64,000 nucleotides of DNA, taken from assembly GCF_000745965.1 (NCBI RefSeq), contig NZ_JQKI01000001.1, positions 434,087 to 498,086 of the forward strand, given 5' to 3'. The position numbers and the translations under genes were made by a program. This stretch comes from Edaphobacter aggregans DSM 19364 (GTDB lineage Bacteria > Acidobacteriota > Terriglobia > Terriglobales > Acidobacteriaceae). The notes under the pieces are model-generated. The model worked only from the letters and a program-made list of their open reading frames with translations, searched no databases and was not told the origin of the DNA. Position 1 is the first letter of the stretch. Each line of letters opens with the position of its first letter. Of this stretch, positions 16,400-25,302 are shown one piece after another.

Positions 16400-17353
16400 A
16401 TGCGCAAGGTTGTCATTACTGGCCCTCCTCCCGTGCAGGTGCTCGATGTGGCTGGACCGCTTGAGGTGTTTGCGAGCGTTGCGGGCTACGAGGTGGTGGT
16501 GGGTTCGTGGGACGGCAGCAGATCGCTTGCGACCAGCCGCAACGTGGCGTTTACGAATGCTGTTCCGCTGAAGGAGCTGAAGGGACCGATCGACACGCTG
16601 GTGGTGGCGGGAGGACCGGGAGCGGAGAGCGGAATCTATGACAGCTCTTACCTCGCGTGGATTGCGGAGGCGGCGGGCTGTTCGCGGCGCGTTGCGGCGA
16701 TCTGTACGGGTGCGTTTCAACTCGCCGCGGCGGGGCTTCTGGATGCGAAGGAGGCAGTGACGCATTGGGATTTTTGCGACCGGCTGGCGCGCGAGTTTCC
16801 GAAGGTGATCGTGAAGCCGGATCCGATCTATCTGCGGGACGGCGCGATTTATACGTCGGCGGGAATTACTGCGGGTATTGATCTATCGATTGCGCTGGTG
16901 GAAGAGGACCACGGTCACAAGGTGGCGCTGGAGGTTGCGCGCAAGCTTGTGATGTTTCTGGTTCGTCCGGGAGGGCAGGCGCAGTACAGCCATATGTTGT
17001 CGCACCAGGCGTTGAACTCGCAGCCGCTGAGGGAGCTGCATGTGTGGATGCTCGAGCATCTGCGGGAAAATCTTACGGTGGAGAGGCTGGCGGAGCAGAT
17101 TGGGATGAGTGCTCGCCACTTCACGAGAGTGTGTCTGCGTGAGACAAAGATGAATCCGGGGCAGTTCGTGGATCGAATGCGCGTGGAGGCGGCGCAGCAG
17201 ATGATCGACAGCTCTTCGATGGGACTGAAGCAGGTTGCGGATGCGTGCGGCTTTCAGTCGGCGGAGTCGATGCGGCGAACGTTTCTTCGCGTGATTGGGA
17301 TCACTGCCGGGGAGTATACGAGGCGATTCAAGCGAGGCGTTGAGGCTGGCTGA
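16400..17353 (+). CDS. GlxA-family transcriptional regulator (DJ-1/PfpI plus AraC)
   Basis: 317 residues in two domains. Residues 1-185 form a DJ-1/PfpI class I glutamine amidotransferase-like fold with a nucleophile-elbow cysteine in AAICTGAFQLAAAGLLD (C102) and TLVVAGGPGAES near 67. Residues 215-310 are an AraC DNA-binding domain: LTVERLAEQIGMSARHFTRV, then FVDRMRVEAAQQMIDSSSMG and VADACGFQSAESMRRTFLRV. This architecture is GlxA-like. The 136-bp divergent gap to the HD hydrolase contains an imperfect inverted repeat ATCAGGAC (16361) / GTCTGAT (16377) that could be its operator. Confidence 0.9.
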   Translation: MRKVVITGPPPVQVLDVAGPLEVFASVAGYEVVVGSWDGSRSLATSRNVAFTNAVPLKELKGPIDTLVVAGGPGAESGIYDSSYLAWIAEAAGCSRRVAAICTGAFQLAAAGLLDAKEAVTHWDFCDRLAREFPKVIVKPDPIYLRDGAIYTSAGITAGIDLSIALVEEDHGHKVALEVARKLVMFLVRPGGQAQYSHMLSHQALNSQPLRELHVWMLEHLRENLTVERLAEQIGMSARHFTRVCLRETKMNPGQFVDRMRVEAAQQMIDSSSMGLKQVADACGFQSAESMRRTFLRVIGITAGEYTRRFKRGVEAG

Positions 17354-17409
17354 GGCGGTCCTCAATAGGAGGTTTGTGTTGTGCAGCTGGTTTGTGAGAG
17401 TGCATCCGG

Positions 17410-19752
17410 CTATGGCTGCTTGTCGGACATGGAGGGGGGTGGGGCTCCGGTGTCCCAGTGGGTGGGTTGGCTGGTCATGGTGAGGTGGAGTTCGCCGCCG
17501 GCCATGAGTTGGTCGTGGGTGAACCAGGAGCGTGTGTAGGGTTTGCCGTTCCAGGTGGCGCTGGCGATGTAGAGGTTGGTGGGTGAGGTGTTCTCGGCGA
17601 CTACGGAGAAGGTCTTGCCGTTGGCGAGGGTGAGGGTGGAGCGGGGGAAAGTAGGGGAGCCGATGAGGTAGACGTTCTGCGCGGCTACGGGGAAGAAGCC
17701 CATCTGGTTGAAGACGAGGAAGGAGCCCATGGCTCCGGAGTCGTCGTTGCCGGGGAGGCCGGCGAGGCCGGTGTGGTAGCTCTTGGGCAATATGGTGCGG
17801 ATGGTTTTGGCGGTGCTCGATTGTTCGCCGATCCAGTTGTAGAGGTAAGGCGAGAGGAAGCCGGGCTCGTTGCCTACGTCGTAGCGGTAGCGGCTGTGCT
17901 GGCTGTTGGGATCGAAGACGGGAGCGAAGAAGAGGTCGAGGCGCTTTTTGAAGAGGTCCTTGCCGCCGATCTGCGCGATAAGGGAGCGGATGTCCTGGGG
18001 GACGTAGAGGGAGTAGGTCCAGGTTCCGGCCTCGTAGAAGTTGTCTTGATACCACGTGCCGACGAGGTGGGGGTTGAAGGGCTCTTTCCAGGAGCCGTCG
18101 TCGTGCTTCATCCAGATGAAGCCGGTGATGTCGCCGTCTTCGGTGTGGTCGACGGCGTCGGCGCGCCAGAGTTTTTTCCAGTTGCTGGCGCGGTCGGAGA
18201 AGAGTTTTGCGTCGGCGGTGTGGCCGAGGCCGCGGGCCATGACGGCGACGGCGTAGTCGTTGGCGTAGTACTCCATGGAGCGGGAGCCGGGACGGTCGGG
18301 GCCGCCGATGGGGTCGCTGTTCTCGATGGAGAGGTAGCCGAGGGATTTGTAGTCAGCCATGTCGCCGCGGCCGAAGCGCATGGGCTCGGGGGAGTCGGCG
18401 CCGGCGTCGTAGCGGAGGGCTTTGTAGACGCGCTCCCAGTCGAGGCCGGGGAGGTGCTTGACGTAGGCGTCGGCGAACATCATCTCGGCGTCGGAGCCGC
18501 CCTGGGTTCGGCCGGAGTAGTTTCCGGCGCGGCCGTCGGGGAAGAAGCCGTCGTGGTCCTGGATGTCCATGAGCGCCTGAAGGATTTCAGTCACGCGCTG
18601 CGGGGCTACGAGGGTGAGGAGCGGGGTGGAGGAGCGGAAGGTGTCCCAGATGCAGTAGAAGTCGTCGTAGGTGGGGGCGGTGGATTGCCAGAGGGGGTTT
18701 TCGCCGGTGCGATCGACGGGCATCAACATCGAGTGATAGAGGCCGGTGGAGAACTGCTGGCGTTCGTCGGGCGTGCCTCCGGTGATCTTGATGGTGGAGA
18801 GCTCTTTGTTCCATGCGGCGACTGCGGCTTTGCGGGTGGCGTCGAAGTCGAAGCCGGGGACTTCGGTGAGGGCGTTTTGTTTGGCTTGTTCGATGGAGAT
18901 GAAGGAGAGGCCGATCTTAAAGGTGACGGGCTTTGCGCCGGGGGCGAAGGTGAGGTAGGCCCCGGTGCTCACGAAAGGCGCGGGGTGCGGCATGGTGACG
19001 AGCGTGTAGGGCATGGAGTAGCGGGCGCGCTTGCTGCCGGGGACAGGGGCTTTGCCGTCCTCCCATGTGCCGCTGGAGATGGCGGGGGTGTCGGCGATGA
19101 GGTAGAAGAAGACGCGCATGGGGACGGTCTGGATGTTCCAGCCCATGACGGAGGACTGGACGCCGGCGATCTCGGTGGGGGAGAGGATGTGTACGTCGGT
19201 CGAGTAGAGGACCTGGCCCTCGTTGTAGCGATGAGGTGAGTCGTGGATCTTCATCAGCATGTGGCCGACGTCGAGGAGGAGGGTGCGGTCTTTGCCTTCG
19301 GGATATGTGAAGCGGTAGACGGGCGTGCGGCGGGCGGTGGTTAGTTCAGCCTTGATGCCGGACGCGGCGAGCTTCACGGAGTAATAGCCGACCTCGGCGT
19401 GCTCGTCGGCGCGGGGCGAGGAGGCGTGGGTGGGGTCGGCGGGGCCGAGTTGGGGCTGGACGAGAATGTTGCCGTACTTGGGGCCGCCGCCGGTTCCGGA
19501 GACGTGGAGTTGGGAGAAGCCGTGGAGGTCGCCGTGGGCCTCCCATCCGGCGTTGCTCTCGTTGGTGCCGTAGTCGGGGCCGGGCTTGGCCATGCCGAAG
19601 GGGAGGGTGGGGCCGACGAAGACGTTTCCGCCCTTGTCGGCGCCGAGCATGGGGTCGATGTCGGAGGCGGTCTGGGCGTAAAGGGGGGCGTGGAGGAACG
19701 GGGCCGTGGCGAGCGTGAGGAGGGATGCAGCGCGCAGGAAGAGATTTGGCAT
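17410..19752 (-). CDS. Secreted glycoside hydrolase family 92 (alpha-mannosidase type)
   Basis: 780 residues with a signal peptide (LRAASLLTLATAPFLHAPLY AQ). The N-terminal beta-sandwich begins DIDPMLGADKGGNVFVGPTL; the (alpha/alpha)6 barrel includes FYCIWDTFRSSTPLL, FFPDGRAGNYSGRTQGGSDA and LAGLPGNDDSGAMGSFLVFN, all diagnostic for GH92. Family enzymes are calcium-dependent exo-acting alpha-mannosidases, most often alpha-1,2, that trim mannans and N-glycans. Length is normal for the family. The next gene upstream on the same strand is a pseudo-receiver/ATPase protein; no glycan-import system is adjacent, so it probably acts alone in the periplasm or outside. Confidence 0.94.
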   Translation of the reverse strand: MPNLFLRAASLLTLATAPFLHAPLYAQTASDIDPMLGADKGGNVFVGPTLPFGMAKPGPDYGTNESNAGWEAHGDLHGFSQLHVSGTGGGPKYGNILVQPQLGPADPTHASSPRADEHAEVGYYSVKLAASGIKAELTTARRTPVYRFTYPEGKDRTLLLDVGHMLMKIHDSPHRYNEGQVLYSTDVHILSPTEIAGVQSSVMGWNIQTVPMRVFFYLIADTPAISSGTWEDGKAPVPGSKRARYSMPYTLVTMPHPAPFVSTGAYLTFAPGAKPVTFKIGLSFISIEQAKQNALTEVPGFDFDATRKAAVAAWNKELSTIKITGGTPDERQQFSTGLYHSMLMPVDRTGENPLWQSTAPTYDDFYCIWDTFRSSTPLLTLVAPQRVTEILQALMDIQDHDGFFPDGRAGNYSGRTQGGSDAEMMFADAYVKHLPGLDWERVYKALRYDAGADSPEPMRFGRGDMADYKSLGYLSIENSDPIGGPDRPGSRSMEYYANDYAVAVMARGLGHTADAKLFSDRASNWKKLWRADAVDHTEDGDITGFIWMKHDDGSWKEPFNPHLVGTWYQDNFYEAGTWTYSLYVPQDIRSLIAQIGGKDLFKKRLDLFFAPVFDPNSQHSRYRYDVGNEPGFLSPYLYNWIGEQSSTAKTIRTILPKSYHTGLAGLPGNDDSGAMGSFLVFNQMGFFPVAAQNVYLIGSPTFPRSTLTLANGKTFSVVAENTSPTNLYIASATWNGKPYTRSWFTHDQLMAGGELHLTMTSQPTHWDTGAPPPSMSDKQP

Positions 19753-19818
19753 ACGCTTGCCAATCTAAATCTTTCTTCAGCGCTAACGTGTGAATGATTT
19801 TTAGGACGGCTGTCGGTT

Positions 19819-20733
19819 TTAGTGCACCTGGGCCTGACCTTGAGCTTCGTGGCCTTGCGATTTGGTACTTTGCGCTTCGGTGATTTGCACTTCGGGAGTG
19901 CGGTCGAGGTGTTTGATGAGCAGGACTTCGTTGCCGATCTCGTTGTAGAGGAGTTCGTCGACGGTCCCTTTGGCGAGGAGGAGTCCGAAGCCGCCGGGGC
20001 GGAGGCCCTCCTCTTCGCGTTTTTGGATGTGTTCGATGGGATCGGAGCCGGGTTGGGCGATGATGTTGGGGCTGAGGGATTCCTGACGGAAACCGGAGCC
20101 TGGGTCGCGGACGTAGAAGACGAAGGCGCGGCTGGTGCGGATGGCGGTGACGTCGATCCTCTGCTGGGAGTTGAACGCGGCGCCGTGCTCGATGGCGTTG
20201 AGGAGTATCTCGCGGAGTCCGTGGAGGAGCTCCTGGCGCATGTCTTCCTCCATCTGGGTGCTGAGCTCGCGGGCGAAGGTCATGAGGCGCTCGGCGGTGA
20301 GGATCTGGCAGTTGGCGCGGACGGAGACCCAGCCGGGGCGGGCGGAGAGGACCTGAATGTCGTCCTCCCGGGGGTCGCTGGAGGCGGCGTCGCGGGCGAT
20401 GGCGGCGATGGATTCGGGGTCGAAGGGGGCGGTGAAGCAGGCGAAGACGTGGGCGCGGAGTGCGGCGATGACCTCGTCGGGCGTGCTGCTGGGGGCGAGG
20501 GAGATGCACTTGATGGCGGGCCGGATGTGGCGCATCTCGTCGAGCAGGGCGAGGTCTTCTTCGAGGGTGGTGCCGGGGCTGGTGATGGCGATGGCGAAGG
20601 ACTGCATGCGCATGCGCTGCAGAGCGCCGACGGGACCGGCTGCATATTCGATGGGGAGACCGGAGGCGGCGAGGATGTCTCCGATGGAGTGGGTGACGGG
20701 GTTGTCGCTACCGATGACGAGGATACGGCTCAT
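19819..20733 (-). CDS. Pseudo-receiver fused to an RsbW-type ATPase domain
   Basis: 304 residues. Residues 1-115 look like a response-regulator receiver (ILVIGSDNPVTHSIGDILAA ... FACFTAPFDPESIAAIARDA), but the acidic pocket, the phosphoacceptor Asp (the strand reads FAIAITSPGTT) and the conserved Lys (TAPF instead of KPF) are all missing. Residues about 150-270 are a GHKL ATPase of the RsbW/SpoIIAB class: ELLHGLREILLNAIEHGA (N box) and YVRDPGSGFR, then GGFGLLLAKGTVDELLYNEI (G box). Such modules usually act as anti-sigma kinases or phosphate-responsive switches. The tail is a low-complexity TEAQSTKSQGHEAQGQAQVH. AGGAG precedes the start. Confidence 0.82.
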   Translation of the reverse strand: MSRILVIGSDNPVTHSIGDILAASGLPIEYAAGPVGALQRMRMQSFAIAITSPGTTLEEDLALLDEMRHIRPAIKCISLAPSSTPDEVIAALRAHVFACFTAPFDPESIAAIARDAASSDPREDDIQVLSARPGWVSVRANCQILTAERLMTFARELSTQMEEDMRQELLHGLREILLNAIEHGAAFNSQQRIDVTAIRTSRAFVFYVRDPGSGFRQESLSPNIIAQPGSDPIEHIQKREEEGLRPGGFGLLLAKGTVDELLYNEIGNEVLLIKHLDRTPEVQITEAQSTKSQGHEAQGQAQVH

Positions 20734-20860
20734 TGGTGAGGCTCCTGGCGCGTGAAGTGGGTGGTCCTGTTTCCGTGCTGGAGAAGGCCTGGGGAAGATG
20801 ATAGCCGATGGCGGCGGGTAATAGGTCGAATGACTGCGGCGGGTTTGCGGGGAGGAGGGT

Positions 20861-22045
20861 ATGGTGGGGGGACTGCCAGTATTTTTGCGAGGTCGGGTGT
20901 TGAGGATGCGTGCTGTTGTGGCTGTTGTGGTGTTGTGTTCGATGCCTTTGTTGGCGCAGAGCCGGAGTGCTCAGAGCAGGACCGAACAGGACAAGGTGGT
21001 TCATCTGAACCAGATTCAGGTGGTGGGGACGCACAACAGCTACAACATGGGGTTTGCTCCGAGCGAGGGGAAGTACTTTGAGGAGCACTACGCGAAGGCG
21101 TATCACGGGCTGGAGTATCACCACCAGACGCTGACCGAGCAGTTGAACGCGGGCGTGCGGCAGCTGGAGCTGGACATCGTGCAGGACCCCGCGGGCGGGA
21201 GGTTTGCGCACCCGAAGATCGTGGAGCTGACGAAGGAGGCGGGGCTGCCGGCGGATACGGAGTTCGATCCGAAGCACGAATGGATGAAGCCGGGGTTCAA
21301 GACGCTGCACCTGGGGGATCTGAATCAGCGGAGCAGCTGCGTTCTGTTTACGGAGTGCCTGAAGGAGGTGCGCGCGTGGTCGAAGGCGCACAAGGGGCAT
21401 GTTCCGGTGTTCTTTCTGATCGAGGACAAGCAGGGGAGGGTGAGCCAGCTTCCGGGAGCGGTGACGGCGGAGCCGTGGACGGCTCCGACGTGGGATGCGA
21501 TGGACGCGGAGATACGGTCGGTGTTCCGGGAGAGCGAGATTGTTACTCCGGATAAGGTGCGCGGGGGCGCGGCGACGCTGGAGGAGGCGGTGCTGGCGGG
21601 GAGGTGGCCGACGCTGGCCGACGCTCGGGGCAAGGTGGTGTTTCTGCTGTACAACAGGAAGTCGGCTCCGGGGTATCTGGAGGGCCACGCGATGATGAAG
21701 GGGCGCGTGCTGTTTGTGAACGGGCGGCCGGGTGGGCCGGAGGCTGGGTTTGTTGAACAGGATCAGGGTAAGGCGGATGAGATTGCTGCGCTGGTGAAGA
21801 AGGGCTACCTGGTACGGACGCGCGCGGACTTCAACACGGATCAGGGACGGACGAACGATACGGCTCGGAGGGACGAGACGCTGAAGAGCGGGGCGCAGAT
21901 GGTGAGCACGGATTTTCCCGTGAGCGAGCCTGCGAAGTGGACGGGGTATATAGTGGGGTTGCCGGGTGGGGTGGCGGCGCGGTGCAATCCGGTGAATGCT
22001 CCGACGGGTTGTGTGGATGGGCTGGTGGAGGGGAAGGGAAAGTAG
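20861..22045 (+). CDS. Secreted Ca2+-dependent phosphoinositide phospholipase C-like protein
   Basis: 394 residues. Start at 20861 has a very strong GGAGGAGG site; ATG at 20906 is an alternative giving a shorter signal peptide (MRAVVAVVVLCSMPLLAQ). The catalytic barrel begins IQVVGTHNSYNMGF with the first histidine of the PLC fold (H58), followed by LNAGVRQLELDIVQDP and GFKTLHLGDLNQRSSC, matching the PI-PLC-C1 family (PF16670). These cut phosphoinositide or similar phosphodiesters outside the cell; the substrate in a bacterium is unknown. A radical SAM gene follows 99 bp downstream on the same strand. Confidence 0.85.
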   Translation: MVGGLPVFLRGRVLRMRAVVAVVVLCSMPLLAQSRSAQSRTEQDKVVHLNQIQVVGTHNSYNMGFAPSEGKYFEEHYAKAYHGLEYHHQTLTEQLNAGVRQLELDIVQDPAGGRFAHPKIVELTKEAGLPADTEFDPKHEWMKPGFKTLHLGDLNQRSSCVLFTECLKEVRAWSKAHKGHVPVFFLIEDKQGRVSQLPGAVTAEPWTAPTWDAMDAEIRSVFRESEIVTPDKVRGGAATLEEAVLAGRWPTLADARGKVVFLLYNRKSAPGYLEGHAMMKGRVLFVNGRPGGPEAGFVEQDQGKADEIAALVKKGYLVRTRADFNTDQGRTNDTARRDETLKSGAQMVSTDFPVSEPAKWTGYIVGLPGGVAARCNPVNAPTGCVDGLVEGKGK

Positions 22046-22144
22046 CGCAAAGCTTGCTGCACTTCTTTTAATTACTCCATTTGGGGAGTTTGAGGGCTTT
22101 AGAGTCTGTCGATTGCATCTAACAGGATGTGAAGGCGAGGTGGG

Positions 22145-23176
22145 ATGAATACAGGTGAGGTAGTGCGAGCATGGGGGAGGATTCTCTCCGGCTATAAGCC
22201 CTCGCTTTCGATTGAGATCACAAAGGAGTGTCCGCTGCGTTGCCCTGGGTGCTATGCGTTTGACGCGGCGCACCTGGGCGGCGAGGGGAGTCTACGCGAG
22301 CTCTCGGACTTCAAGGGCGATGAGCTGGTGGGAAAGATTCTGGCGATCGTGGATGCGGAGAAGCCGCTGCACGTGTCGCTGGTGGGAGGCGATCCGCTGG
22401 TGCGGTATCGCGAGGTGGAGCGGCTGCTGCCGGAGCTGGAAGCACGCGGCGTGCATACGCAGGTGGTGACCAGCGCGTTTCGTACGATTCCGGCGGAGTG
22501 GAGCAGGTTTAAGCGGCTGAATGTCGTGGTGTCGATCGATGGCTTGCAGCCGGAGCATGACGAGCGGCGAAAGCCGGCGACGTATGAGCGGATTCTGAAG
22601 AGCATCGCGGGGGCGAAGGTGACGATTCACTCGACGATTACGGGGCAGATTGCGGCGCGCCCTGGATACATCGAGGAGTTTGTGCGTTTCTGGAGCGAGA
22701 GGCCGGAGATCAATAAGATTTGGTTCAGCCTGTTTACTCCGCAGGTGGGAGCGACGGGCGAGGAGCTGCTGACGGCGGAGCAGAGGCGCTTTGTGGTGGA
22801 GGACCTGCGGCGGCTGCGGCTGCTGTATCCGATTCTGGATATGCATGAGTCGCTGATCAACGAGATGCTGACTCCACCGCGGAGCCCGGAGGCGTGCGTC
22901 TTTGCGCGGACGACGCATACGATCTCGGCGGATCTGAAGACGAAGATTACGCCGTGCCAATTCGGGGGTGAGCCGGACTGCTCGCAGTGCGGGTGCATCG
23001 CGTCGATGGGGCTGGCGGCGGTGGGGAACCATCGCGTGCTGGGGCCGCTGACGGCGGGGCAAATCTTCTTTGCGTCGGACCGGGTGGGGGAGATGTGGCG
23101 AAGGATGAAGAAGCCGTTCGCGGGGACGAGCGAGAAGCAGGAAGAGGCGGCGGTGTTTACGATTCTCGAGGGATGA
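22145..23176 (+). CDS. Radical SAM protein with a C-terminal cysteine cluster
   Basis: 343 residues. The [4Fe-4S]-SAM motif CPLRCPGC (C29, C33, C36, spacing CX3CX2C) is followed by LHVSLVGGDPLVRYREVERL, the GGxP-like SAM-contact strand, and NVVVSIDGLQPEHDERRKP. The C-terminal part has KITPCQFGGEPDCSQCGCIA, a cysteine cluster like a SPASM or twitch-type auxiliary cluster. Substrate is unknown; no peptide precursor or tailoring partner is visible nearby. It follows the PLC-like gene with a 99-bp gap, so co-transcription is possible but not shown. Confidence 0.88.
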   Translation: MNTGEVVRAWGRILSGYKPSLSIEITKECPLRCPGCYAFDAAHLGGEGSLRELSDFKGDELVGKILAIVDAEKPLHVSLVGGDPLVRYREVERLLPELEARGVHTQVVTSAFRTIPAEWSRFKRLNVVVSIDGLQPEHDERRKPATYERILKSIAGAKVTIHSTITGQIAARPGYIEEFVRFWSERPEINKIWFSLFTPQVGATGEELLTAEQRRFVVEDLRRLRLLYPILDMHESLINEMLTPPRSPEACVFARTTHTISADLKTKITPCQFGGEPDCSQCGCIASMGLAAVGNHRVLGPLTAGQIFFASDRVGEMWRRMKKPFAGTSEKQEEAAVFTILEG

Positions 23177-23238
23177 GTCTGGACCGTTCCAATTGATTTT
23201 CTCGAGCGTGAGGACGAGGATTCCTTCAACAGAATGGT

Positions 23239-23303
23239 TGGAGCTTCGCTCGAATGATCCCACTCATGCCGCGATGATCCGCGTCCTGAATGGGGCACCC
23301 GTC
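23239..23303. repeat. Dispersed double-hairpin repeat copy
   Basis: GGAGCTTCGCTCGAATGATC is followed by CCACTCATGCCGCGATGATC and CGCGTCCTGAATGGGGCACC. GAGC-TTC-GCTC is a small hairpin; the second part is the CATG-type variant also seen at 51458 and 51991. Confidence 0.6.
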
Positions 23304-23330
23304 GATGGATGTTGAGGGGTGGGTGAGGGA

Positions 23331-24980
23331 TTAGAGCGTGGCGATGCTGAGTTTTGTGTCGGCGTGCTTCCAGGCTTCTTTGAAGCTGGCTTCTGACTTT
23401 GCGGCTTCGGCGGTCTTCTTCTGTGCGAGCTGAGCCTGCCATAGGCCGTAGAGGGCGCGGCCGCTGCCTGGGTCGATTTCGAGCTCGCGGGCGAAGACGG
23501 CCTCGGCTTCGGCGGGCTGATGGTTGCGGAGATAGGCTCCGCCGAGAGATTCGCGGACGGGGTAGTACCAGTCGGCGGGCTCGTTATAGGTGAAGGAGTC
23601 GTTGAGGGCGACGGCCTTCTGCCAGACGGCGATGGCCTGGGGGAGCTTGCCCTGCGCTTCGAGGATGCGGGCGTCGAGCACGTCGAGAGCTAGCTGGAAG
23701 GCAGACTTTGCGGGATTGAGAAAGTCGGGGATGGCGTCGGCGGGGAGCGTGTTGAGGTGCTGGGCGAGTAAGTCGCGCTCTTTTTTGGCTTCGTCGAGCT
23801 TGTGTTGCGCGGCGAAGGCGTTGCCGCGGGCGTAGTGCCAGAAGGCGGTGAGGGTCTTGAGGCGCGGCTCGGGCATGGGCGAGGCGAGGATGGTGGACCA
23901 CTGGTGGAAGCGGACGAGCATCCAGGGTTGGGTTGGGGTGAACCACTCGGTCTCGGGGTGCTCTTTGGTTGCGGGAAGAACCTTTGCGACGAGTTCTGCC
24001 GAGGCCTTCTGGGTGCAGGCGTTGTCGCCTTCCATGGCGCAGGCAGCGGCGAGGAAGTGGATGTTGTGAACGTAGTACATGTTGTAGTACATGTTCGTGA
24101 CCTGCTCGATGTGCTGCGACTGGAAGTAGGCCTGGTCAGCGGCGACGGCGCGCTTGTTGGCGAGCTCGGAGCCCTTGAAGTTGCCGGTGCGCTGATAGGT
24201 GTGCGCGGGCATGTGGACGAGATGGCCGGCTGCGGGCGTGGCGTCTTCGAGGAACTTTGCTGAGGCGAGCGCGATCTCCGGGTTGGGCGAGGACTCGGTG
24301 GCGTGGATGAAGAGATGGTTGGCGCCGACGTGGCTCGGGTCCTTCTTCAGGACGGCCCGGAGCGTGGAGAGGATCTCGTTGGTGTGCGGAGCGGGGGAGC
24401 CGTCGGGATTCCAGAGCTTCCACGGGTTGAGGTCCATGAGCGCCTCGGCGTAGAGGGTCGCGGCGTCGAGGTCGTTGGGGTACTTTGCGGCGAGGGACTT
24501 CATCGCTTCGGCGTACTCGGGGCCGCGGACGACGATTTTGTCGCCGGTGCCGGTGTAGCGCGTGGAGAGAGCGGCGATGTAGTCACGCTCGACGGGTGTT
24601 TTGGCGAGTGGCTTCGCTTTGGACAGAGCGTCGATGGCCTGCTGGGCGCGCTGATGGCCGATGTCGATGTCGTTGTAGTTGGGGCCGACGGCGAGGGCGA
24701 CTCCCCAGAGCGGCATGGCGGCGGCGGGGTCGAGGGTAGCAGCTCGCTGGAAGGAGCGGCGGGCTTCGTCGTGGTTGAAGGCCCAGATGTAGTCGAGCCC
24801 TTGGTTGAAGTATTTCTGCGCCTCGGGGCCTGAGGTGCGTATGGTGTGGCTGGAGTTGCCGAGTCCTTGGATGAGGGGGACGGGACGATGGTCGTCGTGC
24901 GACATCTGCATGGTGCTCTGGGCAAGCAGGGATGAGGAGAGGAGAAGTGCGGCGAGCGGGAGGGAGACGGGGGCCTTCAT
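23331..24980 (-). CDS. Secreted tetratricopeptide-repeat protein
   Basis: 549 residues from the ATG at 24980, with GAGGAC upstream. The N-terminus MKAPVSLPLAALLLSSSLLA is a signal peptide ending at AQS. TPR-type helices run through the protein: QKYFNQGLDYIWAFNHDEAR with RSFQRAATLDPAAAMPLWGV, DLDAATLYAEALMDLNPWKL, and at the end ESLGGAYLRNHQPAEAEAVF. It lacks catalytic motifs and is probably a protein-interaction scaffold in the periplasm. It is divergent from the arylsulfatase gene. Confidence 0.88.
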   Translation of the reverse strand: MKAPVSLPLAALLLSSSLLAQSTMQMSHDDHRPVPLIQGLGNSSHTIRTSGPEAQKYFNQGLDYIWAFNHDEARRSFQRAATLDPAAAMPLWGVALAVGPNYNDIDIGHQRAQQAIDALSKAKPLAKTPVERDYIAALSTRYTGTGDKIVVRGPEYAEAMKSLAAKYPNDLDAATLYAEALMDLNPWKLWNPDGSPAPHTNEILSTLRAVLKKDPSHVGANHLFIHATESSPNPEIALASAKFLEDATPAAGHLVHMPAHTYQRTGNFKGSELANKRAVAADQAYFQSQHIEQVTNMYYNMYYVHNIHFLAAACAMEGDNACTQKASAELVAKVLPATKEHPETEWFTPTQPWMLVRFHQWSTILASPMPEPRLKTLTAFWHYARGNAFAAQHKLDEAKKERDLLAQHLNTLPADAIPDFLNPAKSAFQLALDVLDARILEAQGKLPQAIAVWQKAVALNDSFTYNEPADWYYPVRESLGGAYLRNHQPAEAEAVFARELEIDPGSGRALYGLWQAQLAQKKTAEAAKSEASFKEAWKHADTKLSIATL

Positions 24981-25302
24981 GAGCGTCCTCAAGGACTTCG
25001 GCGGCTTGCAGCAGTTCCATTGTGCAGCAAAAAAATGGGCAACGGGTGGAAGTAGAGTGCTGAAAAAGTGCCGGGCTGGCGGCTCTGAATGGGCTGCAAA
25101 ACTAGTGGTTTCCCCAGTTGTGGTGAATTTGCGGGTAGTGGAGACTGAGGGGACGCAAGAGCGAGAGTACGGGCACATCGGGTTGGGGTCTGACCGGAGA
25201 CGATGCAGGCAATGAAACGAGCTGGCTCGCTGGATCCGTCCATTGGATCGAAGTGTTTGCGGACTCGAGGGCCATCAACGCAAATCCAAGCGAGGTGTTT
25301 CG

